A stretch of 60,403 nt of DNA, taken from the NCBI GenBank assembly GCA_013204595.1, contig JABMNK010000083.1, positions 1-60,403 on the forward strand. Direction: 5' to 3'. Shown here one piece after another: positions 26,784 to 36,422 of this stretch. The position numbers and the translations under genes were made by a program. This DNA is from Flammeovirgaceae bacterium (lineage in GTDB: Bacteria > Bacteroidota > Bacteroidia > Cytophagales > Cyclobacteriaceae). The stretch's first letter is position 1, and each line of letters begins with the position of its first letter. The notes under the pieces were generated by a model. That model was not told where the DNA came from and did not search any database. It was given only the letters and a program-made list of their open reading frames with translations.

Positions 26784-27028
26784 AATAAGGATGTAAATAC
26801 CTCCTGTTAACGGCTGATTGGGTCCTCACTTAGCGAGTATCTAACCGCATTTTTACATAGAAGATAAAGGCCATCTATTCGTTTTTGAAAAAAGGACAAA
26901 TAATATGCTACTGCCTATGCATAACAATGTAAACTGAAAAGTGACCCACATAATGACCATTTATGTCGGTATGCCTCCATTTGAAAAAAATCCATAGGCG
27001 ATTTTAAATTTAGGGCAATTTTCGGTGG

Positions 27029-27036
27029 TATTTTTG
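27029..27036 (+). promoter_or_regulatory. Candidate -7 box of the RND efflux operon
   Basis: TATTTTTG matches TAnnTTTG and ends 43 nt before the adaptor ATG. No TTTG was seen at the expected -33 distance, so support is modest. Confidence 0.35.
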
Positions 27037-27055
27037 ACCGAATCAAACCGAATCA
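27037..27055 (+). repeat. Tandem ACCGAATCA direct repeat (candidate operator)
   Basis: ACCGAATCA occurs at 27037-27045 and 27047-27055, a period of exactly 10 bp (one helical turn), directly downstream of the candidate -7 box and 24 nt before the efflux adaptor start. Position and spacing suit a repressor or activator site. Confidence 0.45.
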
Positions 27056-27079
27056 GTAAATTCAATATTACTTTGTCAA

Positions 27080-28156
27080 ATGAATAAACGCATCCGCAGC
27101 TTACTATTTTATTTAATCCTAGCAATAGTCATACTATTAATTGCGAATAAAAAATTTAATTTTATTTCCTTTAATAACGATGCACCCACGCAGGCCAGTG
27201 GTTACGGAAAATCACCAGCTATTCCGGTAAGTGCCCGTATTATTAGACCAAAACCCCTTGATGATAAGTTAGTTATAACAGGCGCCTTGATTGCAAATGA
27301 ATCGGTAGAAATTTCCTCTGAAATCTCTGGCGTTATTCAGGAAATTTATTTCAAAGAAGGCGCTAGCGTCAAAGAAGGCGAATTATTGTTGGAATTAAAT
27401 GTGGATGAACAAATTGCCCAATTAGAAAAATTGAAATTTGCCAAAAAACTCAGAGAAACCAGCGAATTCAGACAACGGCAACTCCTAGAAAAAGAGGCCA
27501 TCAGTCAGGAAGAGTATGATATTGCTCTGACAGAACTAAATACTTCTGGTGCTGATATCAAAGTCCTTGACGCCCAAATTGCAAAAAGTAAAATAAGGGC
27601 GCCTTTTGATGGCATTATTGGCCTTCGATATATTAGTGTGGGCGCCTTCATAAATTCCAATTCGCGCATCGCAAGTCTTATCAATATAAATCCAATCAAG
27701 ATTGAATTCTCAATACCAGGAAAATATGGTGCAGTAGTCAATCCCAATGACCTAATTTATTTTACCACCGATGCGTCCGATAACACGTATCAGGGGGAGG
27801 TTTATGCCGTTGAGCCACAGATTGATGAAGCTACCCGTACCTTGCGGATTAGGGCCGTTAGCGACAATGTCAGTGGCGAACTTTTACCTGGGTTGTTTAC
27901 AAGGGTCGAGGTAATATTAAGTCATAAGGACAATGCACTTATGGTCCCATCTATCGCGATATTAAATGATCTTTCTGGGCATAAAGTGTTTCTCCAAAAG
28001 AATGGAAAAATAACAGAACAATTCGTGATCACGGGCACAAGAACTTCGACTGAAATAGAAATACTACAAGGCGTGAATATTGGAGATACCATAATTACCT
28101 CAGGACTGCTCCAAATCAAACCCTCCTCATTAGTCATCATTTCTGAATTAAATTAA
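27080..28156 (+). CDS. RND efflux periplasmic adaptor (membrane fusion protein)
   Basis: A 358-residue periplasmic adaptor linking an inner-membrane RND pump to an outer-membrane channel. It has an N-terminal membrane anchor (about 8-24), a lipoyl half-motif VEISSEISGVIQEIYFKEG (about 77-95), a short alpha-hairpin with KLRETSEFRQRQLLEKEAIS, the second lipoyl half (KSKIRAPFDGIIG) and beta-barrel/membrane-proximal domains. First gene of a three-gene operon: the pump follows after 9 nt and the TolC protein after a further 16 nt. Confidence 0.95.
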   Translation: MNKRIRSLLFYLILAIVILLIANKKFNFISFNNDAPTQASGYGKSPAIPVSARIIRPKPLDDKLVITGALIANESVEISSEISGVIQEIYFKEGASVKEGELLLELNVDEQIAQLEKLKFAKKLRETSEFRQRQLLEKEAISQEEYDIALTELNTSGADIKVLDAQIAKSKIRAPFDGIIGLRYISVGAFINSNSRIASLININPIKIEFSIPGKYGAVVNPNDLIYFTTDASDNTYQGEVYAVEPQIDEATRTLRIRAVSDNVSGELLPGLFTRVEVILSHKDNALMVPSIAILNDLSGHKVFLQKNGKITEQFVITGTRTSTEIEILQGVNIGDTIITSGLLQIKPSSLVIISELN

Positions 28157-28165
28157 GCTTAAAAT

Positions 28166-31100
28166 ATGTCAGGGCTTTCAAATTTAAGTATCAACAGACC
28201 AGTTTTAGCAATCGTCATGTCATTGGTCATCATCATATTTGGTGTGATTGGGTTTAATTTCTTAGGAATTCGAGAATATCCAAGTGTGGATCCCCCAACA
28301 ATTTCTGTAAGTACGTCCTATACCGGCGCCAATGCCAGTGTGATAGAATCTCAAATAACCGAACCCTTAGAAGAATCAATCAACGGGATTGAAGGAATCA
28401 AAACACTTACCTCTTCTAGCCGAGACGGCGCAAGTAGTATTCAAGTAGAATTCGATTTAGAAGTCGATCTTGAGGCCGCAGCTAATGACGTCCGTGATCG
28501 TGTTTCACGAGCGATTCGTAATCTACCACCTGACTGTGATCCCCCCTCTGTGAGAAAAGCCGATGCTGATGCCATGCCTATTGTGGCCTTAACCATCACC
28601 AGTGATAAAAGAACCCTTCTGAGCCTTTCGGACATAGCCGAAAATATTTTTAAAGAAAGATTACAAACGATCAGTGGGGTAGCCTCTATTCAGATTTGGG
28701 GTGAGCGTCGGTATTCTATGCGACTTTGGATGGATCCCGTAAAATTAGCGGCCTACAAACTCACTCCCCTAGAAGTATTAAATGCCGTCACAAGAGATAA
28801 TGTCGAATTACCTTCTGGCAGGGTAGAAGGCGCTAACACAGAACTTACTGTGCGGACCATGGGTAGAATCTCAACCCCAGAAGAATTCAATAACCTCATC
28901 ATCAAACAAGATGACAATAACGTAGTGCGCTTTCAAGACATTGGTCGTGCCGAATTAGGTGCCGAAAATGAACGAACCATACTGAAACGAAATGGCATTC
29001 CCATGGTAGCCGTCGCCTTGCAACCGCAACCGGGCACCAATATTATTAATATTGTTGATGAATTTTATCAACGTATAGAATTCATCAAAAAAGATTTACC
29101 TGCTGACATTGAATTGGGGATTAGTTTTGATTCGTCTAATTATGTCAGGAAATCAATCGCTGAGGTTAAGGAGACAATTTTTCTGGCCTTTATTTTGGTG
29201 GTATTAATAATTTTTGCCTTCCTGCGCGATTGGCGCACCACCTTAATCCCTATCGTCACGATTCCTATTTCCCTTATAGGAACCTTTTTCATTATGTACA
29301 TTTCGGGATTCACTATCAATGTACTTACTTTATTAGGTATTGTGCTGTCCATTGGTCTGGTAGTGGATGATACGATCGTCGTTCTAGAAAATATCTACGC
29401 TAAAATTGAGGAAGGGATGTCCCCCATTGAAGCTGGCATCAAAGGCTCTAAAGAAATTTTCTTTGCAGTAATTTCAACAACAGTAGCACTCACCGCTGTA
29501 TTTATGCCGGTAGTATTCTTAGAAGGGCTTACAGGACGTTTATTTAGAGAATTCGGCATCGTGGTGGCGGCTGCCGTTACTATTTCGTCTTTTGTAGCCC
29601 TGACGCTAACACCAATGCTTTCTACCAAGATTTTGAAAAAAAGAACCAAACAGCAGTGGCTATACAAGAAAACAGAACCTTTCTTCGAATGGATGAATGC
29701 AGGCTATAATGCCTCACTTGATCGATTTATGAAACGTAAATGGCAAGCTATCGTGATTCTATTCGCTTCAATAGGATTGATTTTTTGGCTTACTACTGAA
29801 ATAAAAAGCGAACTCTCCCCAATGGAGGACAGAGGAGAATTTAGGGTGAATAGTACTGGTCCAGAAGGTGCTACTTTTGAATATATGGATCAATATCTTG
29901 ATAAAATTATTACCTTGATGACTGCAGAAATTCCTGAAAGTGAAGGTATCACAAGTATGACTAGTCCCAGCTATGGGTCTGTCGGATCTGTTAATTCCGG
30001 TAACGTTCGAATAACTTTGGCTGACGCCTCAGAAAGAACGCGATCGCAACAGGAAATCGTTAATACTGTTAATCAAAAGGTAATGAATCTCACTGAGGCT
30101 AGATCTTTTGTTTCTCAAAGTCAATCCATCGGTAATAGGCGAGGTGGTCTTCCTGTTCAATATGTATTACAAGCAGCCACCATTGAAAAATTGAAAGATA
30201 TTTTACCAAAATTCATTGAGGAAGCGACGAATGATCCACATTTTAGTTTTGTAGATCTCAATCTCAAATTCACCAAACCTGAAATCAATATAGAAATCGA
30301 TCGGGACAAAGCCAGAAGTCTAAACGTATCTGTTCGTGACATCGCCCAAACGCTGCAACTGGGCCTTAGTGGGTCGCGATTTGGCTATTTCATCAAAGAT
30401 GGTAAGCAATATCAAATCATCGGACAAGTCGATCGCGAAGATCGAAACGATCCCTTAGATTTAAAATCTCTTTACGTCAAAAATCAGCAAAATGACCTTA
30501 TTCAATTAGACAATGTGGTTAACCTCAGCGAGCAAAGCACACCACCGCAACTTTATCGATACAATCGTTTTGTCGCTGCAACCATTTCAGCTTCATTACA
30601 GTCAGGATATACAATAAAGGACGGCATTGATGCCATGGATGCCATCGCTGCAAGGTTACTTGACGGCAGTTTTCAGACTGACTTGGCAGGACCCTCTGCT
30701 GAATTCAGAGACTCCTCTTCAAGCCTCTATTTTGCTTTCATATTTGCCTTAATTCTCATTTACTTGGTACTCGCGGCTCAATTTGAGAGTTTTACCGATC
30801 CCTTAATTATTATGCTCACCGTTCCCATGGCCATTGCAGGTGCCTTTTTAGCCTTGTGGTATTTTGGCCAGACCCTAAATATATTTAGTCAAATAGGGAT
30901 CATCATGCTGGTAGGTCTGGTAACCAAAAATGGCATATTAATCGTCGAGTTTGCCAATCAGAAGAAGGCTCAGAACATGTCATTAGAAGAGGCCATCGTC
31001 AGCGCAACACAACAAAGATTCAGACCTATTTTGATGACTAGCCTTTCCACTATATTAGGAATTCTCCCCATCGCACTCGCCCTTGGTGCTGGCTCTGAAA

Positions 31101-31225
31101 GTCGGGTATCTATGGGAATTGCTATTGTCGGAGGGCTGTTATTTGCTACCATTTTAACCCTTTACGTAATTCCTGCCATGTATATCTATCTTTCTAGCAA
31201 AGGAAAACGAATGGCACGGTTTTGA
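28166..31225 (+). CDS. RND efflux pump, HAE1-type multidrug permease
   Basis: A 1019-residue inner-membrane, proton-driven trimeric exporter of the AcrB type. Twelve membrane helices with two large periplasmic loops are evident; helix 4 carries the proton-relay aspartate pair in GLVVDDTIVVLENI (about 405-418), and the two halves show the duplicated SPTGFVP-like/TLTPMLSTKIL and ILMTSLSTILGILP segments. Length is normal. Substrates cannot be read from sequence, but drugs, dyes, bile-like detergents or metabolites are typical for HAE1. Confidence 0.96.
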   Translation: MSGLSNLSINRPVLAIVMSLVIIIFGVIGFNFLGIREYPSVDPPTISVSTSYTGANASVIESQITEPLEESINGIEGIKTLTSSSRDGASSIQVEFDLEVDLEAAANDVRDRVSRAIRNLPPDCDPPSVRKADADAMPIVALTITSDKRTLLSLSDIAENIFKERLQTISGVASIQIWGERRYSMRLWMDPVKLAAYKLTPLEVLNAVTRDNVELPSGRVEGANTELTVRTMGRISTPEEFNNLIIKQDDNNVVRFQDIGRAELGAENERTILKRNGIPMVAVALQPQPGTNIINIVDEFYQRIEFIKKDLPADIELGISFDSSNYVRKSIAEVKETIFLAFILVVLIIFAFLRDWRTTLIPIVTIPISLIGTFFIMYISGFTINVLTLLGIVLSIGLVVDDTIVVLENIYAKIEEGMSPIEAGIKGSKEIFFAVISTTVALTAVFMPVVFLEGLTGRLFREFGIVVAAAVTISSFVALTLTPMLSTKILKKRTKQQWLYKKTEPFFEWMNAGYNASLDRFMKRKWQAIVILFASIGLIFWLTTEIKSELSPMEDRGEFRVNSTGPEGATFEYMDQYLDKIITLMTAEIPESEGITSMTSPSYGSVGSVNSGNVRITLADASERTRSQQEIVNTVNQKVMNLTEARSFVSQSQSIGNRRGGLPVQYVLQAATIEKLKDILPKFIEEATNDPHFSFVDLNLKFTKPEINIEIDRDKARSLNVSVRDIAQTLQLGLSGSRFGYFIKDGKQYQIIGQVDREDRNDPLDLKSLYVKNQQNDLIQLDNVVNLSEQSTPPQLYRYNRFVAATISASLQSGYTIKDGIDAMDAIAARLLDGSFQTDLAGPSAEFRDSSSSLYFAFIFALILIYLVLAAQFESFTDPLIIMLTVPMAIAGAFLALWYFGQTLNIFSQIGIIMLVGLVTKNGILIVEFANQKKAQNMSLEEAIVSATQQRFRPILMTSLSTILGILPIALALGAGSESRVSMGIAIVGGLLFATILTLYVIPAMYIYLSSKGKRMARF

Positions 31226-31241
31226 TTTAATTCCTTACTAT

Positions 31242-32567
31242 ATGAAAAAGTTTGCTGGATTTATTACTGGACTACTACTGTTTTGGAGCGGTTGCAACGC
31301 TCAAGACGTCCTGTCACTTTCAGAAGCCATTAAGGTCGCTTTGGAAAATAATTTTGCTATCAAGATTGCGGCCAATCAAAAAGCTATATCAGAGAATAAT
31401 TATACCTTGGGTAATGCTGGCTTTTTGCCTATTGCAGGAGCTACTTCCATCCAGAATTTCGCATCCAACGACACCTATCAGGAAAGAAATGATGCCAATA
31501 AAACCATTATTGACATAAAGGGAGCGGAATCTCAGCAATTCAATGTGGGTACCGCGGTAAACTGGGTAATCTTCGATGGTCTAGGAATGTTCCGTACATA
31601 TGAAAGACTGAGTGAGCAGCAACAATCCAGTAATTATCAACTGAAGATTACTATGGAAAATACCATTTCTGACGTCTTAACTATCTATTATTCGGTAGCC
31701 CTAGAAAACGAAAGGATTAAAGTACTTAATAACTCTTTACAGCTATCCGAACGTCGAACAGACATTGCTAAAAATAAATACGAAATAGGCAAAGCAAGTA
31801 AAATGGAGTACCTAGCCGCTCAAGTAGATTATAATTCAGACAAAACTTTGCTCATCAATCAAGAGCAACTGCTGTATCAAGCCAAGGTGGATTTAAATAG
31901 ATTATTAGCCAGAGAGGTAGCTGCCGAAGTGATCATCAATGACACAATAACCATCAATGAATCATTACTCTTAGAAGCGCTTTTGGAATCCGCTAATTTA
32001 AAAAATCCCTTATTGCTCAAATCACAAAGAGACCTCAATATTGCCCATCTACAATTACGCGAAATTAAGAGCGAAAGATCTCCAATGGTTAGTCTCAATT
32101 CGGGCTATTCCAAAGGGCGTAATTCGTCTCAAGTGGGGTTTTCAGCACTGACCCAAACTAGCGGGTTTTATTATGGCATTTCTGCTAGCTTAAATCTTTT
32201 CAATGGATTTAATTTAAATCGACGAATTGAAAATGCTCGAATACAAACCCAAATAGTCAATCACACCATCGATGATCTTAAACTTTCGCTACAAGCAGAC
32301 ATCAACAAAATGTATAATAAATATACAACAAGTCTAGACTTAATCAATATTGAGCGGCAAAACCTAGGCGTAGCCAAGGAAAATGAGAATATTGCACTAG
32401 ATCGTTATACCCTCGGAAATTCAACCCCATTGGAATTACGTGAAGCACAAATCAACGCGGTAGCAGCAGAAAGTAGATTAATCAATGCTGCCTTTTCAAC
32501 AAAACTCGCCGAAATTGAACTATTGCGGCTCAGTGGACGGCTCATTGAATCCTATTCTAATCCTTAA
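31242..32567 (+). CDS. TolC-family outer-membrane efflux protein
   Basis: A 441-residue outer-membrane channel that completes the tripartite pump. After a signal peptide (about 1-20, ending CNAQ) come two copies of the OEP domain, recognisable from LSEAIKVALENNFAIKIA at the start, the coiled-coil rich middle, and LNLFNGFNLNRRIENARIQ at the start of the second half. A cysteine at the signal end (WSGC) suggests possible lipidation, but the lipobox is imperfect. Confidence 0.94.
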   Translation: MKKFAGFITGLLLFWSGCNAQDVLSLSEAIKVALENNFAIKIAANQKAISENNYTLGNAGFLPIAGATSIQNFASNDTYQERNDANKTIIDIKGAESQQFNVGTAVNWVIFDGLGMFRTYERLSEQQQSSNYQLKITMENTISDVLTIYYSVALENERIKVLNNSLQLSERRTDIAKNKYEIGKASKMEYLAAQVDYNSDKTLLINQEQLLYQAKVDLNRLLAREVAAEVIINDTITINESLLLEALLESANLKNPLLLKSQRDLNIAHLQLREIKSERSPMVSLNSGYSKGRNSSQVGFSALTQTSGFYYGISASLNLFNGFNLNRRIENARIQTQIVNHTIDDLKLSLQADINKMYNKYTTSLDLINIERQNLGVAKENENIALDRYTLGNSTPLELREAQINAVAAESRLINAAFSTKLAEIELLRLSGRLIESYSNP

Positions 32568-32648
32568 GTGTTGTTACCAAATATTAATGATCGAACGTTG
32601 CTCTGTTGAGAAAGGAATTCTTCCATAATACTTGCAGCAATTGTGTTA

Positions 32649-34223
32649 CTATTTGATAGGGTACAACAACGCCAATTGCTCCATACAGCGCTGACCGTCC
32701 ATGGCTGCCGAAACAATGCCTCCAGCATAACCCGCACCTTCTCCACAAGGAAATAATCGTTTGACGATAATATGCTCGCAGGTAGTTTTGTCTCTTGGAA
32801 TGCGGACCGGTGAGGAGGTCCTACTTTCAATACCTATGATTTGGGCTTCATTGCTCAGGTATCCCTTCATCTTACGTCCAAAAGAATAAAATCCTTGTTT
32901 TAATCGTTCGGTAATAAACCTAGGCAATACTTGACACATATCAACAGCTGATAAGCCTGGCTGATAAGATGTATCATTTAATGATGCGGATTCCGTTTTA
33001 TTCATAAAATCTTCTAGACGTTGCGCTGGCGCGACCTGACCTACCCCGACAGCTTCCCACGCTCGTTTTTCAATGCTTGCCTGAAATTCCATACCTGCCA
33101 AAGTGCCAAAAGAACCAAATCCCTTTAAATCTTGGTTTTCAATAGCCACTACGATACCCGAATTGGCATATTTGCTGTCCCTTCGAGATGGACTCATCCC
33201 ATTCACAACAATCTCCCTTGGACTGGTCGCTGCTGGTACTATAAATCCTCCAGGACACATGCAGAAAGAGAAAACGCCTCTAGTAATTCCTGAAAGTACT
33301 GATTGATGAACAAGAGAATAACTGGCAGCAGGAAGGTAGTCGCCTCGCTCGTCGCAATGATATTGAATTTGATCAATACGTTGCTGGGGATGCTCAACTC
33401 TCACGCCCAATGCAAATGGTTTCGCCTCGATGGCAATACCCTGCTGATCACAACATCTAAATATATCCCTTGCGGAGTGTCCCGTTGCCAAGATTACACC
33501 AATACCTCTGTGCTCATGCCCATCTTGAGTAATCACTCCTTGCATGATACCCTCTTCTAAGATAAATTTTTCAAGCCTTGTATTAAAATGTATTTTACCA
33601 CCATGGGCTTCAATAGTTTCGCGTATAGCAGTCACAATATTGGGTAGTTTATTGGTGCCAATATGAGGGTGCGCATCTATCAAAATATCTTCTGGCGCAC
33701 CATGTGCAACTAGAATCTCAAAAACATTCCTAACATTTCCACGCTTGGTAGCGCGTGTATAAAGTTTTCCGTCCGAATAGGTGCCGGCACCTCCCTCACC
33801 AAAGCAGTAGTTGCTGTCTGGATTGACCAATCCTTGCTTATTGACATCGGCTAAATCTCGTCGTCTCGCTCGCACGTCTTTACCTCGTTCAATTATTATC
33901 GGCTGATAACCCAGCGATATGGCCTTAAGTCCTGCAAAAAGCCCTGCAGGTCCAGCTCCCACAATGATCACAACAGGGGCCGCTGATACTTCGTTTTGTG
34001 AAGGAACATATTCAACAAACTCATGGCGTAATAAGCTATCCGAAATCGTCAGACTGATATTGACTTTAACATTTGATTTTCTCGCATCAATTGACCGTCT
34101 ATCAACAAGCAAAAATTGTTCCTCACTTAGCCATCCCTTCCCCTTCAAAAAAGATCGTAGGTTCTGATCATCCAATGCGATCTCAGGATTAAGCACTAGT
34201 TCAAATGTTCTCGCAATAGCCAC
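32649..34223 (-). CDS. NAD(P)/FAD-dependent dehydrogenase (COG2509-like)
   Basis: A 524-residue flavoprotein. An N-terminal domain of about 85 residues precedes the dinucleotide-binding motif VIIVGAGPAGLFAG (about 87-100), an ERG segment, GEGGAGTYSDGKLYTR (about 143-158), and a C-terminal FPCGEGAGYAGGIVSAAMDG flavin motif. This is the COG2509 family of widely distributed, poorly characterised FAD-dependent dehydrogenases. It stands alone between the convergent efflux operon and the nearby minus-strand genes. Substrate unknown. Confidence 0.9.
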   Translation of the reverse strand: MAIARTFELVLNPEIALDDQNLRSFLKGKGWLSEEQFLLVDRRSIDARKSNVKVNISLTISDSLLRHEFVEYVPSQNEVSAAPVVIIVGAGPAGLFAGLKAISLGYQPIIIERGKDVRARRRDLADVNKQGLVNPDSNYCFGEGGAGTYSDGKLYTRATKRGNVRNVFEILVAHGAPEDILIDAHPHIGTNKLPNIVTAIRETIEAHGGKIHFNTRLEKFILEEGIMQGVITQDGHEHRGIGVILATGHSARDIFRCCDQQGIAIEAKPFALGVRVEHPQQRIDQIQYHCDERGDYLPAASYSLVHQSVLSGITRGVFSFCMCPGGFIVPAATSPREIVVNGMSPSRRDSKYANSGIVVAIENQDLKGFGSFGTLAGMEFQASIEKRAWEAVGVGQVAPAQRLEDFMNKTESASLNDTSYQPGLSAVDMCQVLPRFITERLKQGFYSFGRKMKGYLSNEAQIIGIESRTSSPVRIPRDKTTCEHIIVKRLFPCGEGAGYAGGIVSAAMDGQRCMEQLALLYPIK

Positions 34224-34329
34224 GAATAATGATGTTAAATTGTTCTAATTGGTATTGTCACTGACTAGGGATAAAAAATGCGCACACCACTAGCGCCCTA
34301 TAGCTTCGCTTCACGCATAACCTAAATCC

Positions 34330-34914
34330 TTACACTCCGACCGCTTCAACCTCTTGAACCTCTGGAACCATTCTCTTCAATAAATTTTCTATGCCTGCCT
34401 TAAGCGTGAGCGTTGAACTTGGACATCCAGAGCAAGACCCTTGTAATAATACTTTCACTTTTCCTTCGGAAAACGAATCAAAGGTAATAGCACCACCATC
34501 CATCTCAACAGCCGGCCTGATATACTCATCCAAAATGCCTTTTATTTTTACTTCCAAATCGCTATCACTTGCCTCAATATGGTGATCTTCTTTAACTTCT
34601 TGCTCGGTTAATATCTGTAGTCCCGCCTCTAGGTGGGACTTGATAATCCCTAATATTTCTCCTTTTATTTCATACCAATCGGATGTATCATCTTTTGTGA
34701 CGGTAACAAAATTACTCATGTAAAATACCCTCTTCACATATGGCATTTCGAAAAGCTTAATGGCCAATGGGGCTTCTTGCGCGGTGCTAATGTCAGGAAA
34801 ATCACGACTGACACCTTCTGGCATCAACATGAAATTTGCGACAAATTTCAACGAATTCGGATTGGGATTGGCCTCTGTATAAATATTGATAGGCGTCTTT
34901 ACTGCGTCTGACAT
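34330..34914 (-). CDS. NifU-family Fe-S scaffold (Nfu type)
   Basis: A 194-residue Fe-S cluster carrier. The N-terminal Nfu_N domain (about 8-95) shows NPNPNSLKFVAN and a PYVKRVFYMSNFVTVTK segment; the C-terminal NifU domain (about 115-190) has VEMDGGAITFDSF and the cluster-binding CSGCPSS (C-x-x-C). Both domains are normal for eukaryote/Bacteroidota Nfu proteins. ATG at 34914 (MSDAVKTPINIYTE) is preferred over 34935 because it fits the domain start and the upstream TAGCTTTG box. Confidence 0.92.
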   Translation of the reverse strand: MSDAVKTPINIYTEANPNPNSLKFVANFMLMPEGVSRDFPDISTAQEAPLAIKLFEMPYVKRVFYMSNFVTVTKDDTSDWYEIKGEILGIIKSHLEAGLQILTEQEVKEDHHIEASDSDLEVKIKGILDEYIRPAVEMDGGAITFDSFSEGKVKVLLQGSCSGCPSSTLTLKAGIENLLKRMVPEVQEVEAVGV

Positions 34915-34932
34915 AATGTTTAAATTAGGGTA

Positions 34933-34940
34933 CAAAGCTA
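34933..34940 (-). promoter_or_regulatory. Candidate -7 box of the NifU-family gene
   Basis: Minus-strand TAGCTTTG fits TAnnTTTG and ends 18 nt before the chosen ATG, giving a very short leader. No TTTG at the expected -33 position was seen. Confidence 0.3.
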
Positions 34941-34999
34941 ACCTTCAATAAGATAATATGTTGTTTAAAACTCATTTTCCTTATTATAAGGCTTTTGGG

Positions 35000-36412
35000 C
35001 TAAGAATATTTAGGCAATTCCCCTTCTGACTTGGCAATTAAAGTAGATACTACCATATCCCCTGTTACATTTACCACCGTCCTGCACATATCTAAAATCC
35101 GGTCTACAGGAAAAATAATTGCCACCCATGCAGGATTTAAGCCCACAGATTGCAACACCATGATCATCATGATCAATCCAGCACTTGGAATGGCTGCCGA
35201 GCCAATTGACGCCGCGGCCGCGGTCAAAACGATAGTGAGCTGCTGGGCAATCGTAAGGTCAATGAAGTGTAATTGAGCCAAAAAAACGACTGCTACACCT
35301 TCAAACATGGAAGTGCCATCCATATTAATGGTAGCCCCAATCGGCAACACAAAGCTTGAAATACTTTTGGGGACTCCCACATTTTCTTCTACACACTCCA
35401 TGGTGACCGGCAATGTTGCCGCACTAGAACTTGTAGAAAACGCCAAAAACTGGGCAGGACTGATATTCTTATAAAAATCCTTAAATCCCATCTTGGGAAC
35501 AAATAATTTTACAATCAATGGGTACACCACAAACGTTAATAAAAACAAGCCACTGAACAACGTGAGCGAATACGATCCTAGTCCAACAAAAATCTCAAAA
35601 ACTTCACCCGGTGTATCGGCCATCTTGGCGACCACCCCTGCCAATAAGCAAAATACAAAAAAGGGCGCCGCTTTCATAACCAGATCAACCATCTTTAAAA
35701 AAACAGCATTGATTCCATTTACAACGGCAATAATTGGCTCTGAATGCTCCGTTGGAATCATGATCATAGTGATCCCAAAGAATATAGCAAAGAATATCAC
35801 CTGCAACATCAAACCATTTCCTGATAAGGCAGCAAAAATATTATCAGGAACCATATCAACAATAAACTGCAAAGGTGAGCTCTCTTTTTGGGCATCGACC
35901 GATTTGATCTTTTGAGTCAAATCATTTTTTTGATTCTCACTTTGTTGTTGCGTTACCTGAGACTCTGACAGGTACTTGCTGTATTGAGGGTCATCAAGAA
36001 AATGTTGGCCATCCTGAGAAGGTCCCATGTTATTGTCCTGCAACCAAATTTCATATCCGATGCGGTTTTTGATCCGTTGCTCCTCATCCATTTGGTTACC
36101 CGGCTTGACAATATTAACCAATAACAAGCCTATCCCAACAGCCAATAACGTAGTCAGCATGTACGCCAATAAAGTTTTGCCTCCCAAACGACCCAGTTTA
36201 GACACATCCCGCAAACCAGACACACCCCCAATAATAGAAAACAGTACCAAGGGAACCGCAATGAACTTCAACAATCGAATGAATATGGTACCAAATGGAT
36301 CTATCCAACGAATGGTAAATGCATTCCACCCCATAGAACTGGATAAAAAAGCCCATCCAATTCCTAAAAGGAGACCTATTACTATTTTGGTATGGATTGG
36401 TATCTTTTTCAT
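35000..36412 (-). CDS. Dicarboxylate/amino acid:cation symporter (DAACS)
   Basis: A 470-residue inner-membrane Na+ or H+ coupled carrier for C4-dicarboxylates, glutamate or similar acids. Hydrophobic helices, the re-entrant serine-rich loop AFSTSSSAATLPV (about 340-352) and the TM7 signature GATINMDGTSMFEG (about 372-385) are intact. A hydrophilic insertion of about 70 residues (about 110-180, rich in Q, S, D and K) lies between early helices; this is larger than in GltP but common in Bacteroidota members. Which acid it carries cannot be stated. Confidence 0.92.
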   Translation of the reverse strand: MKKIPIHTKIVIGLLLGIGWAFLSSSMGWNAFTIRWIDPFGTIFIRLLKFIAVPLVLFSIIGGVSGLRDVSKLGRLGGKTLLAYMLTTLLAVGIGLLLVNIVKPGNQMDEEQRIKNRIGYEIWLQDNNMGPSQDGQHFLDDPQYSKYLSESQVTQQQSENQKNDLTQKIKSVDAQKESSPLQFIVDMVPDNIFAALSGNGLMLQVIFFAIFFGITMIMIPTEHSEPIIAVVNGINAVFLKMVDLVMKAAPFFVFCLLAGVVAKMADTPGEVFEIFVGLGSYSLTLFSGLFLLTFVVYPLIVKLFVPKMGFKDFYKNISPAQFLAFSTSSSAATLPVTMECVEENVGVPKSISSFVLPIGATINMDGTSMFEGVAVVFLAQLHFIDLTIAQQLTIVLTAAAASIGSAAIPSAGLIMMIMVLQSVGLNPAWVAIIFPVDRILDMCRTVVNVTGDMVVSTLIAKSEGELPKYS

Positions 36413-36422
36413 AACACTTTTT

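Larger units (their letters stand above)
26784..27079. other. Intergenic region before the efflux operon
   Basis: 296 nt without a gene. It holds a candidate promoter box and a tandem 10-bp repeat close to the operon start, listed separately. No terminator-like hairpin of note was found after the isomerase-like gene. Confidence 0.6.

Noticed and set aside
35493-35915. 140-codon plus-strand frame
   Set aside because: Antisense to the symporter gene; no conserved features.
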